A DNA stretch of 64,000 nt, taken from the NCBI RefSeq assembly GCF_011038845.1, contig NZ_JAAKDW010000004.1:124001-188000 (forward strand), written 5' to 3'. Below, one piece after another: positions 24,988 through 33,155 of this stretch. The stretch is from Enterococcus sp. ZJ1622 (GTDB taxonomy: Bacteria > Bacillota > Bacilli > Lactobacillales > Enterococcaceae). Numbering within the stretch: the first letter of the stretch is position 1; each line of letters begins with the position of its first letter. A program made the position numbers and the translations under genes. Under the pieces are notes generated by a model. That model made no database searches and was not told where the DNA came from. It saw only the letters and a list, made by a program, of their open reading frames with translations.

Positions 24988-25665
24988 TTAACCATTCCAA
25001 TCTTCATAAAACTTATCAATCGAAAAACGTCTCGTCAGGTTACGATAAATACCATGATTGATCACACCACTAAAAAAACAAAGATAAGCCAATGAAAAAT
25101 GCTGCATAAAGAAAATGGTCAGTCCAATAAAAGCAATATTATATATAGTTACTAAAGGGAGGCGATAGCTTATCAATAAAGACCATTCCATTTTCTTCCT
25201 GAAAGAGATTTGGGCAACTCTCGAATCACTCGAGATCAGTAAAACAAAAAGCATACTGCTCAATAAAAAACAGCTAGTCAAAGCAAACGGAAACAACATA
25301 ACAGATTGACCGTAAAGTCTCAGTATACGAAAACCAAAGAGAATGAAGGAAATGAAAAGTGAACACAAAACAAAATATATCCAGTTATTCTTGAAGATTT
25401 CTCGATAGCATATGAAATAGTCTTTTCGATCCATCAAATGCTTCGAATCAGTAAATAACCGAAATTGAGCTGAAAGACTCGCAAGGAATAAAATCAATGG
25501 TCCTAGAAATAAAACAAAGTTATTCAATGTGAATCTTATGAAAAGCAAGAGTATGAGAAACAAGCTATTTGAAAGGATGAAGTACGTCTGATAGACCAAT
25601 AACTGATACACATAGTTAACGATTGAAACGGTCCACTCGGAGATAGAATGAAAGAGATTATTCAT
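24988..25665 (-). CDS. YesL/DUF624-like membrane protein
   Basis: A 225-aa protein with five to six hydrophobic segments and a length typical of the DUF624/YesL family, which is usually found beside sugar ABC transporters for plant polysaccharide fragments. The role of the family is not established; it may assist the permeases. It follows the MalG-type permease gene by five bases and is the last gene before the terminator at 24871. The family call rests on topology and context more than on a clear motif. Confidence 0.65.
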   Translation of the reverse strand: MNNLFHSISEWTVSIVNYVYQLLVYQTYFILSNSLFLILLLFIRFTLNNFVLFLGPLILFLASLSAQFRLFTDSKHLMDRKDYFICYREIFKNNWIYFVLCSLFISFILFGFRILRLYGQSVMLFPFALTSCFLLSSMLFVLLISSDSRVAQISFRKKMEWSLLISYRLPLVTIYNIAFIGLTIFFMQHFSLAYLCFFSGVINHGIYRNLTRRFSIDKFYEDWNG

Positions 25666-25670
25666 ACTCT

Positions 25671-26546
25671 TTACCCTTTGATACCAGAACTAGTGACACC
25701 TTCTACAAAATACTTTTGAGCACTGAAAAATAAGATAATCGCCGGTAACAAAGAGATAACCGACATCGCAAACACTTGGTTCCATGGTGTATTGGTGGAC
25801 GGGTCAACATTGAGCCGCAACGCAAGGGACACCGGGAATTTATCTTGAGAGGTAATATAAATCAATGGTCCTAAAAAGTCACTGAAACTCCAGACGAACT
25901 GAAAAATCACACAGGAAATCAATACAGGTTTCAATGCCGGAAGCAGCACCCTCCATAAAACGCCAAATGAATTACAGCCATCGACGATCGCTGCTTCATC
26001 AAGATCTCGAGGAATCGAACGCAAGAATTGAATCATCATGAAAACAAAAAATGGTTCTTGGCCCAAAAATGAATTTGCGAGTAGCGGAATATATGTATCT
26101 AACAAATCCAAACGATTCCAAAAAAGATACAAGGGTATTCTTGTCACGACTTGCGGTAAAAACATCGTTGCTATCAAAAGTGAGAACATCACTTTTTTAA
26201 ACGGAAAATCGAATCGGGCAAATCCGTACGCTGTAAGAGTTGCTGAAACAACAGTAAAAACGATTTTAGGAATAACATATTTGAAAGTATTGATAAAATA
26301 CAAAGTGAAAGTATAATCTCCTTTTGTGTCCCAGCCATCAATATATGCTTGGAAATCAATGGACGAAGGAATAAAGCCGATTGATGTAAAGATTTCATGA
26401 TTCGATTTAAATGACGCACCAATCATCCAAATAATTGGATAGAGCATGATCAGTGCAACAACAGTCAAAATAAAATAACGAATAATCGCTTGTCCTTGCT
26501 TTTTATGGTGATTCTTCTTTTTAGATACTATAGACGTTGCCTCCAT
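25671..26546 (-). CDS. sugar ABC transporter permease, MalG type
   Basis: A 291-aa permease with six membrane segments. It has the binding-protein-dependent EAA motif DEAAIVDGCNSFGVLWRVLLPALKP at about residue 195, which docks the ATPase, and the C-terminal FVEGVTSSGIKG ending typical of MalG-like subunits. It directly follows the MalF-type permease gene with no gap. The likely substrate is an aldouronic oligosaccharide, inferred from the GH67 gene. Confidence 0.92.
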   Translation of the reverse strand: MEATSIVSKKKNHHKKQGQAIIRYFILTVVALIMLYPIIWMIGASFKSNHEIFTSIGFIPSSIDFQAYIDGWDTKGDYTFTLYFINTFKYVIPKIVFTVVSATLTAYGFARFDFPFKKVMFSLLIATMFLPQVVTRIPLYLFWNRLDLLDTYIPLLANSFLGQEPFFVFMMIQFLRSIPRDLDEAAIVDGCNSFGVLWRVLLPALKPVLISCVIFQFVWSFSDFLGPLIYITSQDKFPVSLALRLNVDPSTNTPWNQVFAMSVISLLPAIILFFSAQKYFVEGVTSSGIKG

Positions 26547-27431
26547 CTATTTCCCACCTCCGTCAGAATAATACACCCATCTTTTCTGGCTCGAAAAAAG
26601 GATGATCGTTGAACAAACAATCAGTGCAAACAACACCCAACTCGCCGCACTTGCGTAGCCCATATCAAATTCTTTGAATGCTTTGTCATAGATAAACATC
26701 GAAGACAGATACGTAGCATTGAGCGGTCCACGACCGGTTACGATGAAAGGTCCATTAAATTCTTGAAAAGCGTTGTTCAGCTGCATCACTAAGTTGAAGA
26801 AAATCGTAGGAGTGATCAAGGGAATCGTGATCTTGAAAAATTGTGTCCACTTAGAAGCGCCATCCAAACTCGATGATTCATACAAATCTTGGGGGATTTC
26901 TTTCAATGCAGCTAAAAATATCAGCATAGATGAACCAAATTGCCAAACTTTTAAGAGAATCAATACGACCATCGCTCCTATGGGTGTCGATAGCCAGTTG
27001 ATTGGCTCTACCCCAAAAGATCCAAGGAAGATATTCACTAAACCTTCTGGCTGAAACATTGACCGCCAAAGCACGCCGACCGCCACATTTCCTCCTAAAA
27101 TCGAGGGAATGTAATAAGCCGTTCGATAGAAATTGATGGCTTTTAACTTGAAATTCAAGATAAAAGCGACGAATAAAGCAAATGCAAGTTGAAACGGTAC
27201 TGTAAACACTGTATAGATCAATGTCGCCCGCATCGAATCAAGAAATGTTCGATCTTTAAATAGGCTCAAATAATTTTGAATGCCTAAAAACTCCGGGGTC
27301 TGCCCAACACGAGCCAATGAGTAATCTGTCAGCGAGTAATAAAATGAGGATAAGATAGGCCAAGCAGTTAGTAAAAAGAAACCAATTAGCCACGGGGTCA
27401 CATAGATCAGTCCTATTCTTTCTTTTTTCAT
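26547..27431 (-). CDS. sugar ABC transporter permease, MalF/UgpA type
   Basis: A 294-aa permease beginning RIGLIYVTPWLIGFFLLTAWPILSSFYYSLTDYSL, typical of MalF-type subunits, with six membrane segments and an EAA-like motif (YESSSLDGASKWTQFFKITIPL). It pairs with the next gene. No ATP-binding subunit is encoded in this operon, so a shared MsmK-like ATPase elsewhere probably drives it, as is common in Firmicutes. Confidence 0.92.
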   Translation of the reverse strand: MKKERIGLIYVTPWLIGFFLLTAWPILSSFYYSLTDYSLARVGQTPEFLGIQNYLSLFKDRTFLDSMRATLIYTVFTVPFQLAFALFVAFILNFKLKAINFYRTAYYIPSILGGNVAVGVLWRSMFQPEGLVNIFLGSFGVEPINWLSTPIGAMVVLILLKVWQFGSSMLIFLAALKEIPQDLYESSSLDGASKWTQFFKITIPLITPTIFFNLVMQLNNAFQEFNGPFIVTGRGPLNATYLSSMFIYDKAFKEFDMGYASAASWVLFALIVCSTIILFSSQKRWVYYSDGGGK

Positions 27432-27529
27432 AAAAGCCCTCCAAACATCTATAGTTGTTTCATCAACAGCGGAACTTCATAGGAGCATATTGAACCACTC
27501 ATACTCCCATAAAGTGCCGATACATCTGT

Positions 27530-28855
27530 CTATTGCAATTTATAATCTTTGGCAAGCTTCTCAGCTTGATCTTTTGTTTTCGTATACACATTTCGCGCAG
27601 CAGTTTCTAAGTCTGTCCGCCCCAATTCAACTGCTTCCATTTCTGTGGTATAAATAGTCGTCAAGGTACCATCCTCATAGAAAGGAGTCTGATTGATCTT
27701 TGTTGCGCTTTGAGCATATTCGAATCCCTCCTTCATCACTCCAACCAGTTGACCATCTTCAGATAAAGCTTCGATTGCTTTGCTTGAAGCCGGAATCCCT
27801 CTTGAAAGACCCAGTATTTTATTCGTCTCTTCGCCATTTAAAAATTCATTTAGAAACGTCCCCACCTCTTCCGGATGTTCGACATTTTTTCGAACGGCAA
27901 ACAATAGAGAAGGTTTCGACATTAGATTCACTTCCGTTCCACCTTCTGCGACCGGGTAATCAACAATGACCATTTCATCGCCAATCTCCTTCAACGCTTC
28001 ATAGTTCGAAGCAATTCCTGCATTCCAGTCAATTCCACCTGCATACTGTCCTTCTATCCATTTTTTGTTCGTGGCTAACGAAACAGGCTCTGAGCCTACA
28101 TTTTCTAAATAATCCTGTCTTGAAACAAAAACTCCTGCATCCGCCATCTCTTTATACCAAGCCATCGCTTCAAGGTAATCCTGTTCTGTCCAATTCATAT
28201 TCCCTTTTTCATCAAATTCAGATTTGCCAGTTTTCTGCTGCAACCAGATCGTCACTGGGAAACGCCAGGTAGGAGATACGACGCAATAGGATCCTTCTGG
28301 GAATTTCTTTGCTGCTTCAACATAATCATCCCACGTCTTCAACGTAGAAATGTCGATCCCATGTCTTTCATATTCGGATTTGTTCAAATACATGACCAAG
28401 GTATTTTCTCCGTAAGGAACGGCGACTTGCTTCCCATCGACCTGTCCAAATTTCAAAAAATCAGGATCATAGGTGGATAAATCCAGCGTATCAATCGTAT
28501 CAAGGTCATAAAAACCATCATTTTGACCAAATTGCGGTACCCAATTGTAGAGAAGGGTCGTTATATCCGCTAAAGTATTGCCTGCATATCTCGTAGTGAA
28601 TGCCTGATCCAAATCACCAAATCCACTCGGTTCACCTTTCACCGCAATCTCTGGGTATTCCTTTTCAAAATAAGCGATCATCTCTTGCGTTGCCTTATGA
28701 CGGTCCTCGTTTCCCCACCAGCTAAAGCTGATTTCTACGCGTTCATCACTGGAAGCTGTTTCTGTCTTTTTTCTCCCTGCATTACACCCAGTGATCACTA
28801 GTGATACCAAAAACAAAAAGCTGAGTACTAAAACCTTCTTGTTCCATTCTTTCAT
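27530..28855 (-). CDS. sugar ABC transporter substrate-binding lipoprotein
   Basis: About 441 aa. Signal peptide with lipobox: KKVLVLSFLFLVSLVITGC, Cys at about residue 23. The mature part is a family 1 extracellular solute-binding protein (ISFSWWGNEDRHKATQEMIAYFEKEYPEI..., GKQVAVPYGENTLVMYLNKSEYERHGID). It delivers oligosaccharide to the two permeases. ATG 28855 has AGGAGG upstream; the in-frame start at 28906 lacks this. The 98-base gap to the permease gene may hold a regulatory hairpin, but I see no clear one. Confidence 0.92.
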   Translation of the reverse strand: MKEWNKKVLVLSFLFLVSLVITGCNAGRKKTETASSDERVEISFSWWGNEDRHKATQEMIAYFEKEYPEIAVKGEPSGFGDLDQAFTTRYAGNTLADITTLLYNWVPQFGQNDGFYDLDTIDTLDLSTYDPDFLKFGQVDGKQVAVPYGENTLVMYLNKSEYERHGIDISTLKTWDDYVEAAKKFPEGSYCVVSPTWRFPVTIWLQQKTGKSEFDEKGNMNWTEQDYLEAMAWYKEMADAGVFVSRQDYLENVGSEPVSLATNKKWIEGQYAGGIDWNAGIASNYEALKEIGDEMVIVDYPVAEGGTEVNLMSKPSLLFAVRKNVEHPEEVGTFLNEFLNGEETNKILGLSRGIPASSKAIEALSEDGQLVGVMKEGFEYAQSATKINQTPFYEDGTLTTIYTTEMEAVELGRTDLETAARNVYTKTKDQAEKLAKDYKLQ

Positions 28856-29003
28856 CCATCTTCCTCCTGATCTGTTTTTAGTCGAATATCTGATAAAACC
28901 AAACATACTGCGAAATGTTTCTCCATCTGATAAAATCAGAAATCTTGTTCCACAGTTTTATAAAGCGCTATCAAAAATGAAGGATCGCATTCGTTCTATC
29001 TTC

Positions 29004-30962
29004 CTACGCATAAATGGTGCGACCATGTGCATCTGGAATGCCGCTTTTACGATAAAAGTACGTATTGATCTGGTCTTTCCAATCTCTCGCAGAGCGTTCT
29101 TGTTCCTGCAATCTTTCGGCTACATTCCGATAACTTTCCTCATCGATTTGACCACGTAAAGAAGCCCAATCGGCAATATACGAGTTTACTTTTTCATAGC
29201 CTTCGAAATGCGTGTCATAAATATGTTGGATGACTGTCTTTCCACTTTGCAGAACATGCTCGTATGGCAGATGATGGAAGAATAGGACAAGTTCATCTGG
29301 GCAAGTAGCCAAGTTTTCGTACGTTTCACACCAATAATCAGCGTACTGCCTCACGAAACCCGTGCCATCTTTTGCCGTTCGATTGACACCAATACCGTTT
29401 CTGTCAGCAAAATGGTACGTTCCCCATCGGTCATATTCATACCCGTCTACATCCGGTCCATAATGATGATTGGGGCGAACCAAGAATCCTATTCCTAATG
29501 GTGCCGTGTAATTTTCATAGGTTTGGTAGGAAGTGACGAGGATCTCTTTCAATAAATGATGTGCAGAATCATCAAGGTCAAATGTCAATTCGATCCATTC
29601 CGTAATGATATCTTCCGTACTTAACTCATTGTTCCAAATCAGTCTCCCATACCCGAATAGATTTGCTTGTGCTAATTTGTGTCCTGTCCAATTGTCATCC
29701 ATCCCTACATTCACGACAGCAGCCACCCCAGAATTTTTAGGATTGGGACTTTGTCCAGAAAGAATCTCCTTTACTTTCGAATGTTCCAGCGGACGTTTCG
29801 TATCGAAATCTAAAACAGCTTTCCACATGGGTAACAAACAACAAATATGTTTTTGTTGCCCAGTATATTCTTGTGTCACTTGGAACTCTAACATGTGATT
29901 AGTCTGTTTCAAAGCGCCAAATAACGGATTCACAGGTTCTCGCACTCGAAAATCGATAGGGCCATTTTTTATCTGTAAAAGGACATTCTCTTCAAAAGTA
30001 CCATCCAATTTCAGGAAATGATCATACGCAGCTTTGGCTCGATCGATTGAACGATCCCGCCAATCTTGTGAACAGTCATAAACAAAACAGCGCCAAATCA
30101 CTAGCCCGCCATATGGTCGCAACGCACGTGCCAGCATATTGGCACCATCGTTATGATCACGACCATATAAAAAAGGCCCTGGTTCTCCCTCTGAGTCTGC
30201 TTTTACTACAAAACCGCCAAATTCTGGAATAACTTTATAGATAGTATCTGCTGTCCTTTGCCAAAAAGTGATGACTTCTTCCGCCAATGGATCTGCGGTT
30301 TCAAGCCCTCCGACTGATAGAGGCGCCGCGAAATTGATACTTAAAAACGTACGAAGACCATATGCTGCGAAAATGTCTACGATCTGTTTTATCTCAGCTA
30401 AATACGGTTCGGTAATCAACCACTTGGCTTTTCCGCGAACATTGACATTATTGATAGAAACCGCATTCATTCCGATAGAAGCTAATAGACGTGCGTATTC
30501 TCTCAACGTTTCATGATCTTGCCGAAACTGATTGTCTGAAAAGAAAATCGATTCCCCCGCATACCCACGTTCGATCGTCCCGTCAAAATTATCCCAATGA
30601 TCCAGCATTCGAATGGATTGATCAGGAATCGATCGTACATTTGTAGGTATTGCATTTGAACGAACCATTTGTTTATACAGTTCAAAAAATCCATATAACC
30701 AACCTTTACTTGTATTCGCATGAACGATCGTTTGACGCTCCTCTTTAGTGATTTCAAAGCCCTCGTCCCCTAATAATGCGTCCATTGAAACTTTGAAAGC
30801 TAAAGATGCCTTACTATCTTCTACATACTGACACTCTGGAAATAATTCCCGCATTTCTCGTTTGATCGTGTCCGTCAATCGATCCGATTGCTCAAAGAAA
30901 AATGTAGCAAATACTTGATCAGCCACACGTTTTTTTAGCCAGCACTTGTCTCTTGTTCCCAT
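29004..30962 (-). CDS. alpha-glucuronidase, GH67 family
   Basis: A 652-aa protein of GH67 length and pattern: N-terminal beta-rich domain (to ~120), TIM barrel with the conserved stretch FGGFVVKADSEGEPGPFLYGRDHNDGANMLARAL, and a helical C-terminal domain with HHYGPDVDGYEYDRWGTYHFADRNGIGVNR. GH67 enzymes remove (4-O-methyl)glucuronic acid from the non-reducing end of xylo-oligosaccharides. There is no signal peptide, so it acts on substrate imported by the adjacent ABC transporter. It is the first gene of the operon; the ATG has AGGAGAGGG upstream. No beta-xylosidase, uxaC or regulator gene is beside it. Confidence 0.9.
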   Translation of the reverse strand: MGTRDKCWLKKRVADQVFATFFFEQSDRLTDTIKREMRELFPECQYVEDSKASLAFKVSMDALLGDEGFEITKEERQTIVHANTSKGWLYGFFELYKQMVRSNAIPTNVRSIPDQSIRMLDHWDNFDGTIERGYAGESIFFSDNQFRQDHETLREYARLLASIGMNAVSINNVNVRGKAKWLITEPYLAEIKQIVDIFAAYGLRTFLSINFAAPLSVGGLETADPLAEEVITFWQRTADTIYKVIPEFGGFVVKADSEGEPGPFLYGRDHNDGANMLARALRPYGGLVIWRCFVYDCSQDWRDRSIDRAKAAYDHFLKLDGTFEENVLLQIKNGPIDFRVREPVNPLFGALKQTNHMLEFQVTQEYTGQQKHICCLLPMWKAVLDFDTKRPLEHSKVKEILSGQSPNPKNSGVAAVVNVGMDDNWTGHKLAQANLFGYGRLIWNNELSTEDIITEWIELTFDLDDSAHHLLKEILVTSYQTYENYTAPLGIGFLVRPNHHYGPDVDGYEYDRWGTYHFADRNGIGVNRTAKDGTGFVRQYADYWCETYENLATCPDELVLFFHHLPYEHVLQSGKTVIQHIYDTHFEGYEKVNSYIADWASLRGQIDEESYRNVAERLQEQERSARDWKDQINTYFYRKSGIPDAHGRTIYA

Positions 30963-31210
30963 TTTGTCCCTCTCCTCTTTTGCCTAAATAAATACCTTCA
31001 TGCAATTCCCAGATAACTTCACTTTTTGTGTGAATTATCCTTAGAAATAATGAAACATTTGATATATAAATAGAGAACTATCCTGTCAATCACTCGATTC
31101 TTAATCCAGCCTCCCTTCATCTACTATGTAAGTCAATAAAAATTCCGAGGAGTTCTAGCTATTCTTCGCGCATCGATGATCGGCTCATTCTCATCTAAAA
31201 GCGGAAATAA
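30963..31210. other. intergenic region between glucuronide operon and XRE pair
   Basis: No gene is seen. It must contain the promoter for the GH67 operon on the minus strand. I found no convincing cre site or regulator-binding palindrome for that direction. Confidence 0.4.
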
Positions 31211-31229
31211 TTATGCGTTTAGTGCATAA
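31211..31229 (+). promoter_or_regulatory. operator candidate upstream of XRE gene 1
   Basis: TTATGCGTTTAGTGCATAA: six-base arms TTATGC/GCATAA with a seven-base spacer, 50 bases before the start. The same TATGCG half-site recurs in the operator at 31505-31548, so both sites probably bind the same protein(s). Confidence 0.6.
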
Positions 31230-31278
31230 TACACTGCAACATAAACTTACTACCCTAGAATAAGGGAGAGGTGATTTT

Positions 31279-31497
31279 ATGTATTACAGAATTCGAGATT
31301 TACGAGAAGACCAAGACTTGAATCAGGAACAACTTGCGAAACTATTGAATATCAGCCAAACCACTTATTCTCGGTATGAGTCCGGAAAATTAGATATTCC
31401 GACACAATCCCTGGTTAAACTTGCAGAATTTTACTCCACTAGCGTCGATTATTTGCTTAACTTAACAGATCATAAAAAACCTTATCCTCGTAACTAA
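31279..31497 (+). CDS. small XRE-family HTH regulator (copy 1)
   Basis: A 72-aa protein that is almost entirely an HTH_3 domain: IRDLREDQDLNQEQLAKLLNISQTTYSRYESGKLDIPTQSLVKLAEFY, followed by the short tail TSVDYLLNLTD. GGGAGAGGTGA precedes the ATG. It is roughly 60% identical to the next gene. Such single-domain XRE proteins bind palindromes as dimers and can act as repressors in phage or toxin systems, yet no partner gene is present. It is divergent from the GH67 operon and could regulate it, but the palindromes point to autoregulation. Confidence 0.85.
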   Translation: MYYRIRDLREDQDLNQEQLAKLLNISQTTYSRYESGKLDIPTQSLVKLAEFYSTSVDYLLNLTDHKKPYPRN

Positions 31498-31504
31498 CAT
31501 CATG

Positions 31505-31548
31505 ATATGCGCTTATCGCATAAAAGTCAATATGCGATAAGCGCATAT
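31505..31548 (+). promoter_or_regulatory. double palindromic operator between XRE genes
   Basis: Two 18-base arms, ATATGCGCTTATCGCATA and its exact complement at 31531-31548, flank an eight-base loop. Each arm is itself a near-palindrome (ATGCG...CGCAT), so it offers two dimer sites or one RNA hairpin. It starts eight bases after the first XRE stop. Confidence 0.75.
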
Positions 31549-31574
31549 TTTAGAATAGTATTGAGGTGAACTAT

Positions 31575-31793
31575 ATGTTTCAACGAATCCGTGACCTGAG
31601 AGAAGATAATGATTTAACTCAACAGCAAATCGCCAAACTTCTAAACGTTTCACAATCAACGTATTCTCGTTATGAGAACGGCGAACTGGCTGTCCCTATG
31701 CAAACATTCATAAAATTAGCCCATTACTATCATACCAGCGTCGATTACTTGGTGAATATGACTGATATTAGGACCCCATATAAGAGAAACTAG
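31575..31793 (+). CDS. small XRE-family HTH regulator (copy 2)
   Basis: A 72-aa paralogue of the preceding protein, alignable over its whole length (IRDLREDNDLTQQQIAKLLNVSQSTYSRYENGELAVPMQTFIKLAHYY). I use ATG 31575, with GAGGTGA six bases upstream; the GTG at 31566 lies inside that ribosome site. The recognition-helix residues are nearly the same (ISQTTYSRYE versus VSQSTYSRYE), so both proteins probably bind the same TATGCG half-sites and may form heterodimers. Confidence 0.85.
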   Translation: MFQRIRDLREDNDLTQQQIAKLLNVSQSTYSRYENGELAVPMQTFIKLAHYYHTSVDYLVNMTDIRTPYKRN

Positions 31794-31900
31794 GAATAAG
31801 AACAGGATAGTTGTCTGCTCTATCTTCTTTTTTAGAAAAGGAGAGATGCTGATGAACAATATTGTTGGATGATGTTATAGACCAAGAATATTTCCTGTTA

Positions 31901-31956
31901 TCATAACTAAAAGTACACAAAAAAACACACCTTCCAAATAGAAGGTGGATTTTGCT
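31901..31956 (-). repeat. rpsI-terminator-like sequence, possible left island boundary
   Basis: TCATAAC, then ACACAAAAAAACAC, CTTCCAAATAGAAGGTG and ATTTTGCT match the rpsI terminator region at 48845-48889 except for short indels. The hairpin CACCTTC/GAAGGTG is shared. This could be a relic of the sequence once following rpsI, displaced by insertion of the island, or just a recurrent terminator type. Confidence 0.5.
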
Positions 31957-32266
31957 TATAAATAACTGAATAGCTTTAAATAACTTTTACAATCAACTGT
32001 TGCCAGCAATTTAGAAAGATTCAAATCCCAATCAATTTCATACGGTTTTAATTGCTAATTATCTAATGACCGTACACCAAAATACTACGCAAGCCAGTAC
32101 AAGACTGCAGGTTATAAATAACAAATTATATATAATTAAAAATCCTTAATTACATACTTCATGATTTTTATAAGATACTATTTTCTTTGGATGTTGGATA
32201 ATTTGTTAACTATAATCTCAATTTGCTAAATACAAAACCTAAAGGAGCAATAGATACAATCAAAAA
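31957..32266. other. AT-rich non-coding stretch
   Basis: No supported reading frame. Long A/T-rich runs (for example around 32110-32150) mark the change of base composition at the left end of the defence island. Confidence 0.4.
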
Positions 32267-33096
32267 TCAGATGCCTCCATGAAAACTTAAAAGTAATTTT
32301 TGATTAATTTCAATACCATGCTGTCGATATATTGTCTCACTATCGCCAAGTAGTTTATTAGCAGCAATTGCCCGTTCTCAATATCTCGCAAGATGAACCA
32401 AACGATGACAGCTTGGGTACAATGCTGTGACATTATCTGTAAAATCCAGTGTATATTGATAATAGTCTTGGACCGCCATAGGCACTAAGTGATGCGCCTC
32501 CACAAAATTCTTGCCATCTACTTGTGTAATGACTTGAATCCAGTTCCTAGGACCAACGCTTATGACTTTAGCCAAATAATTTACACGTAAATTTCTCAGA
32601 TAACTATCAATCCCTAGTAGTAAAGATTTTTGATGTCCCAACAATTTATCGGCTTGAAATTCGGTAATTACCTCAGAAATTAAGTTCTCTTTCTCGGTTG
32701 TTAATATTGCAAGTTTCAAATTCAATCGCTCATCAGCGGGAGCTTCACTCAGCACTTGCTGTGCGGTTAAATAGAGAGAGAAACATTGATTGTCGCACTG
32801 TAAAAATTGTGTTCTTTTCGGTTAAATATACTAAATTCCAGTAGATTCTCAACTAGCTTAAGTTTTTTTAGCTCTGCAAAAGAATCTAACAAACCAAAAT
32901 TTTCTTAGAAAATTTCCTCATATAAACCAGTCAAACATAACGAGAAACAATCGTAATACAACCCTTAACTTGAAGCTTTCTTCACGTTACCTGTTTTAGA
33001 AGATAACTTTTCTGCATAAGTTATGAAATCTTGTAAATTTAGAAAGTATCGTTCTCTATTGCCACAACATGCGGTTCCTTTAAAAATATTTTTCTG
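32267..33096 (-). pseudogene. decayed HNH endonuclease gene downstream of drmB
   Basis: Several pieces on the minus strand make one former gene: KGTACCGNRERYFLNLQDF...KASS then stop; an in-frame continuation LYEEIF then stop and GLLDSFAELKKLKLVENLLEF; after a frameshift near 32770, TAQQVLSEAPADERLNL; and the HNH core EAHHLVPM...VTALYPSCHRLVHLARY, then TGA, then ERAIAANKLLGDSETIYRQHG to the final stop. The first Cys of the CPxC-type pair reads Tyr (ALYPSC). With at least two nonsense changes and one frameshift it cannot be active. It follows drmB by 60 bases on the same strand and may once have been part of the defence operon. Confidence 0.75.
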
Positions 33097-33155
33097 AGAT
33101 TAACCTCAAAATCCCCTCTTCAAAACAAGAAATTAATAATTAGTGTATCAACAGA

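Noticed and set aside
31505-31548. CRISPR repeat unit
   Set aside because: One inverted repeat pair only, with no regular spacer series and no cas genes anywhere in the window.
31850-31873. Short frame with AAGGAGAG ribosome site (MNNIVG, then stop)
   Set aside because: Only six codons; too short to call a gene. It may be the relic of a lost gene.
32378-32755. 125-aa HNH protein as an intact replacement for DrmC
   Set aside because: The frame lacks a proper start and ends at a TGA that interrupts a longer homologous frame. Upstream parts lie in other frames with stops, so the gene is dead.
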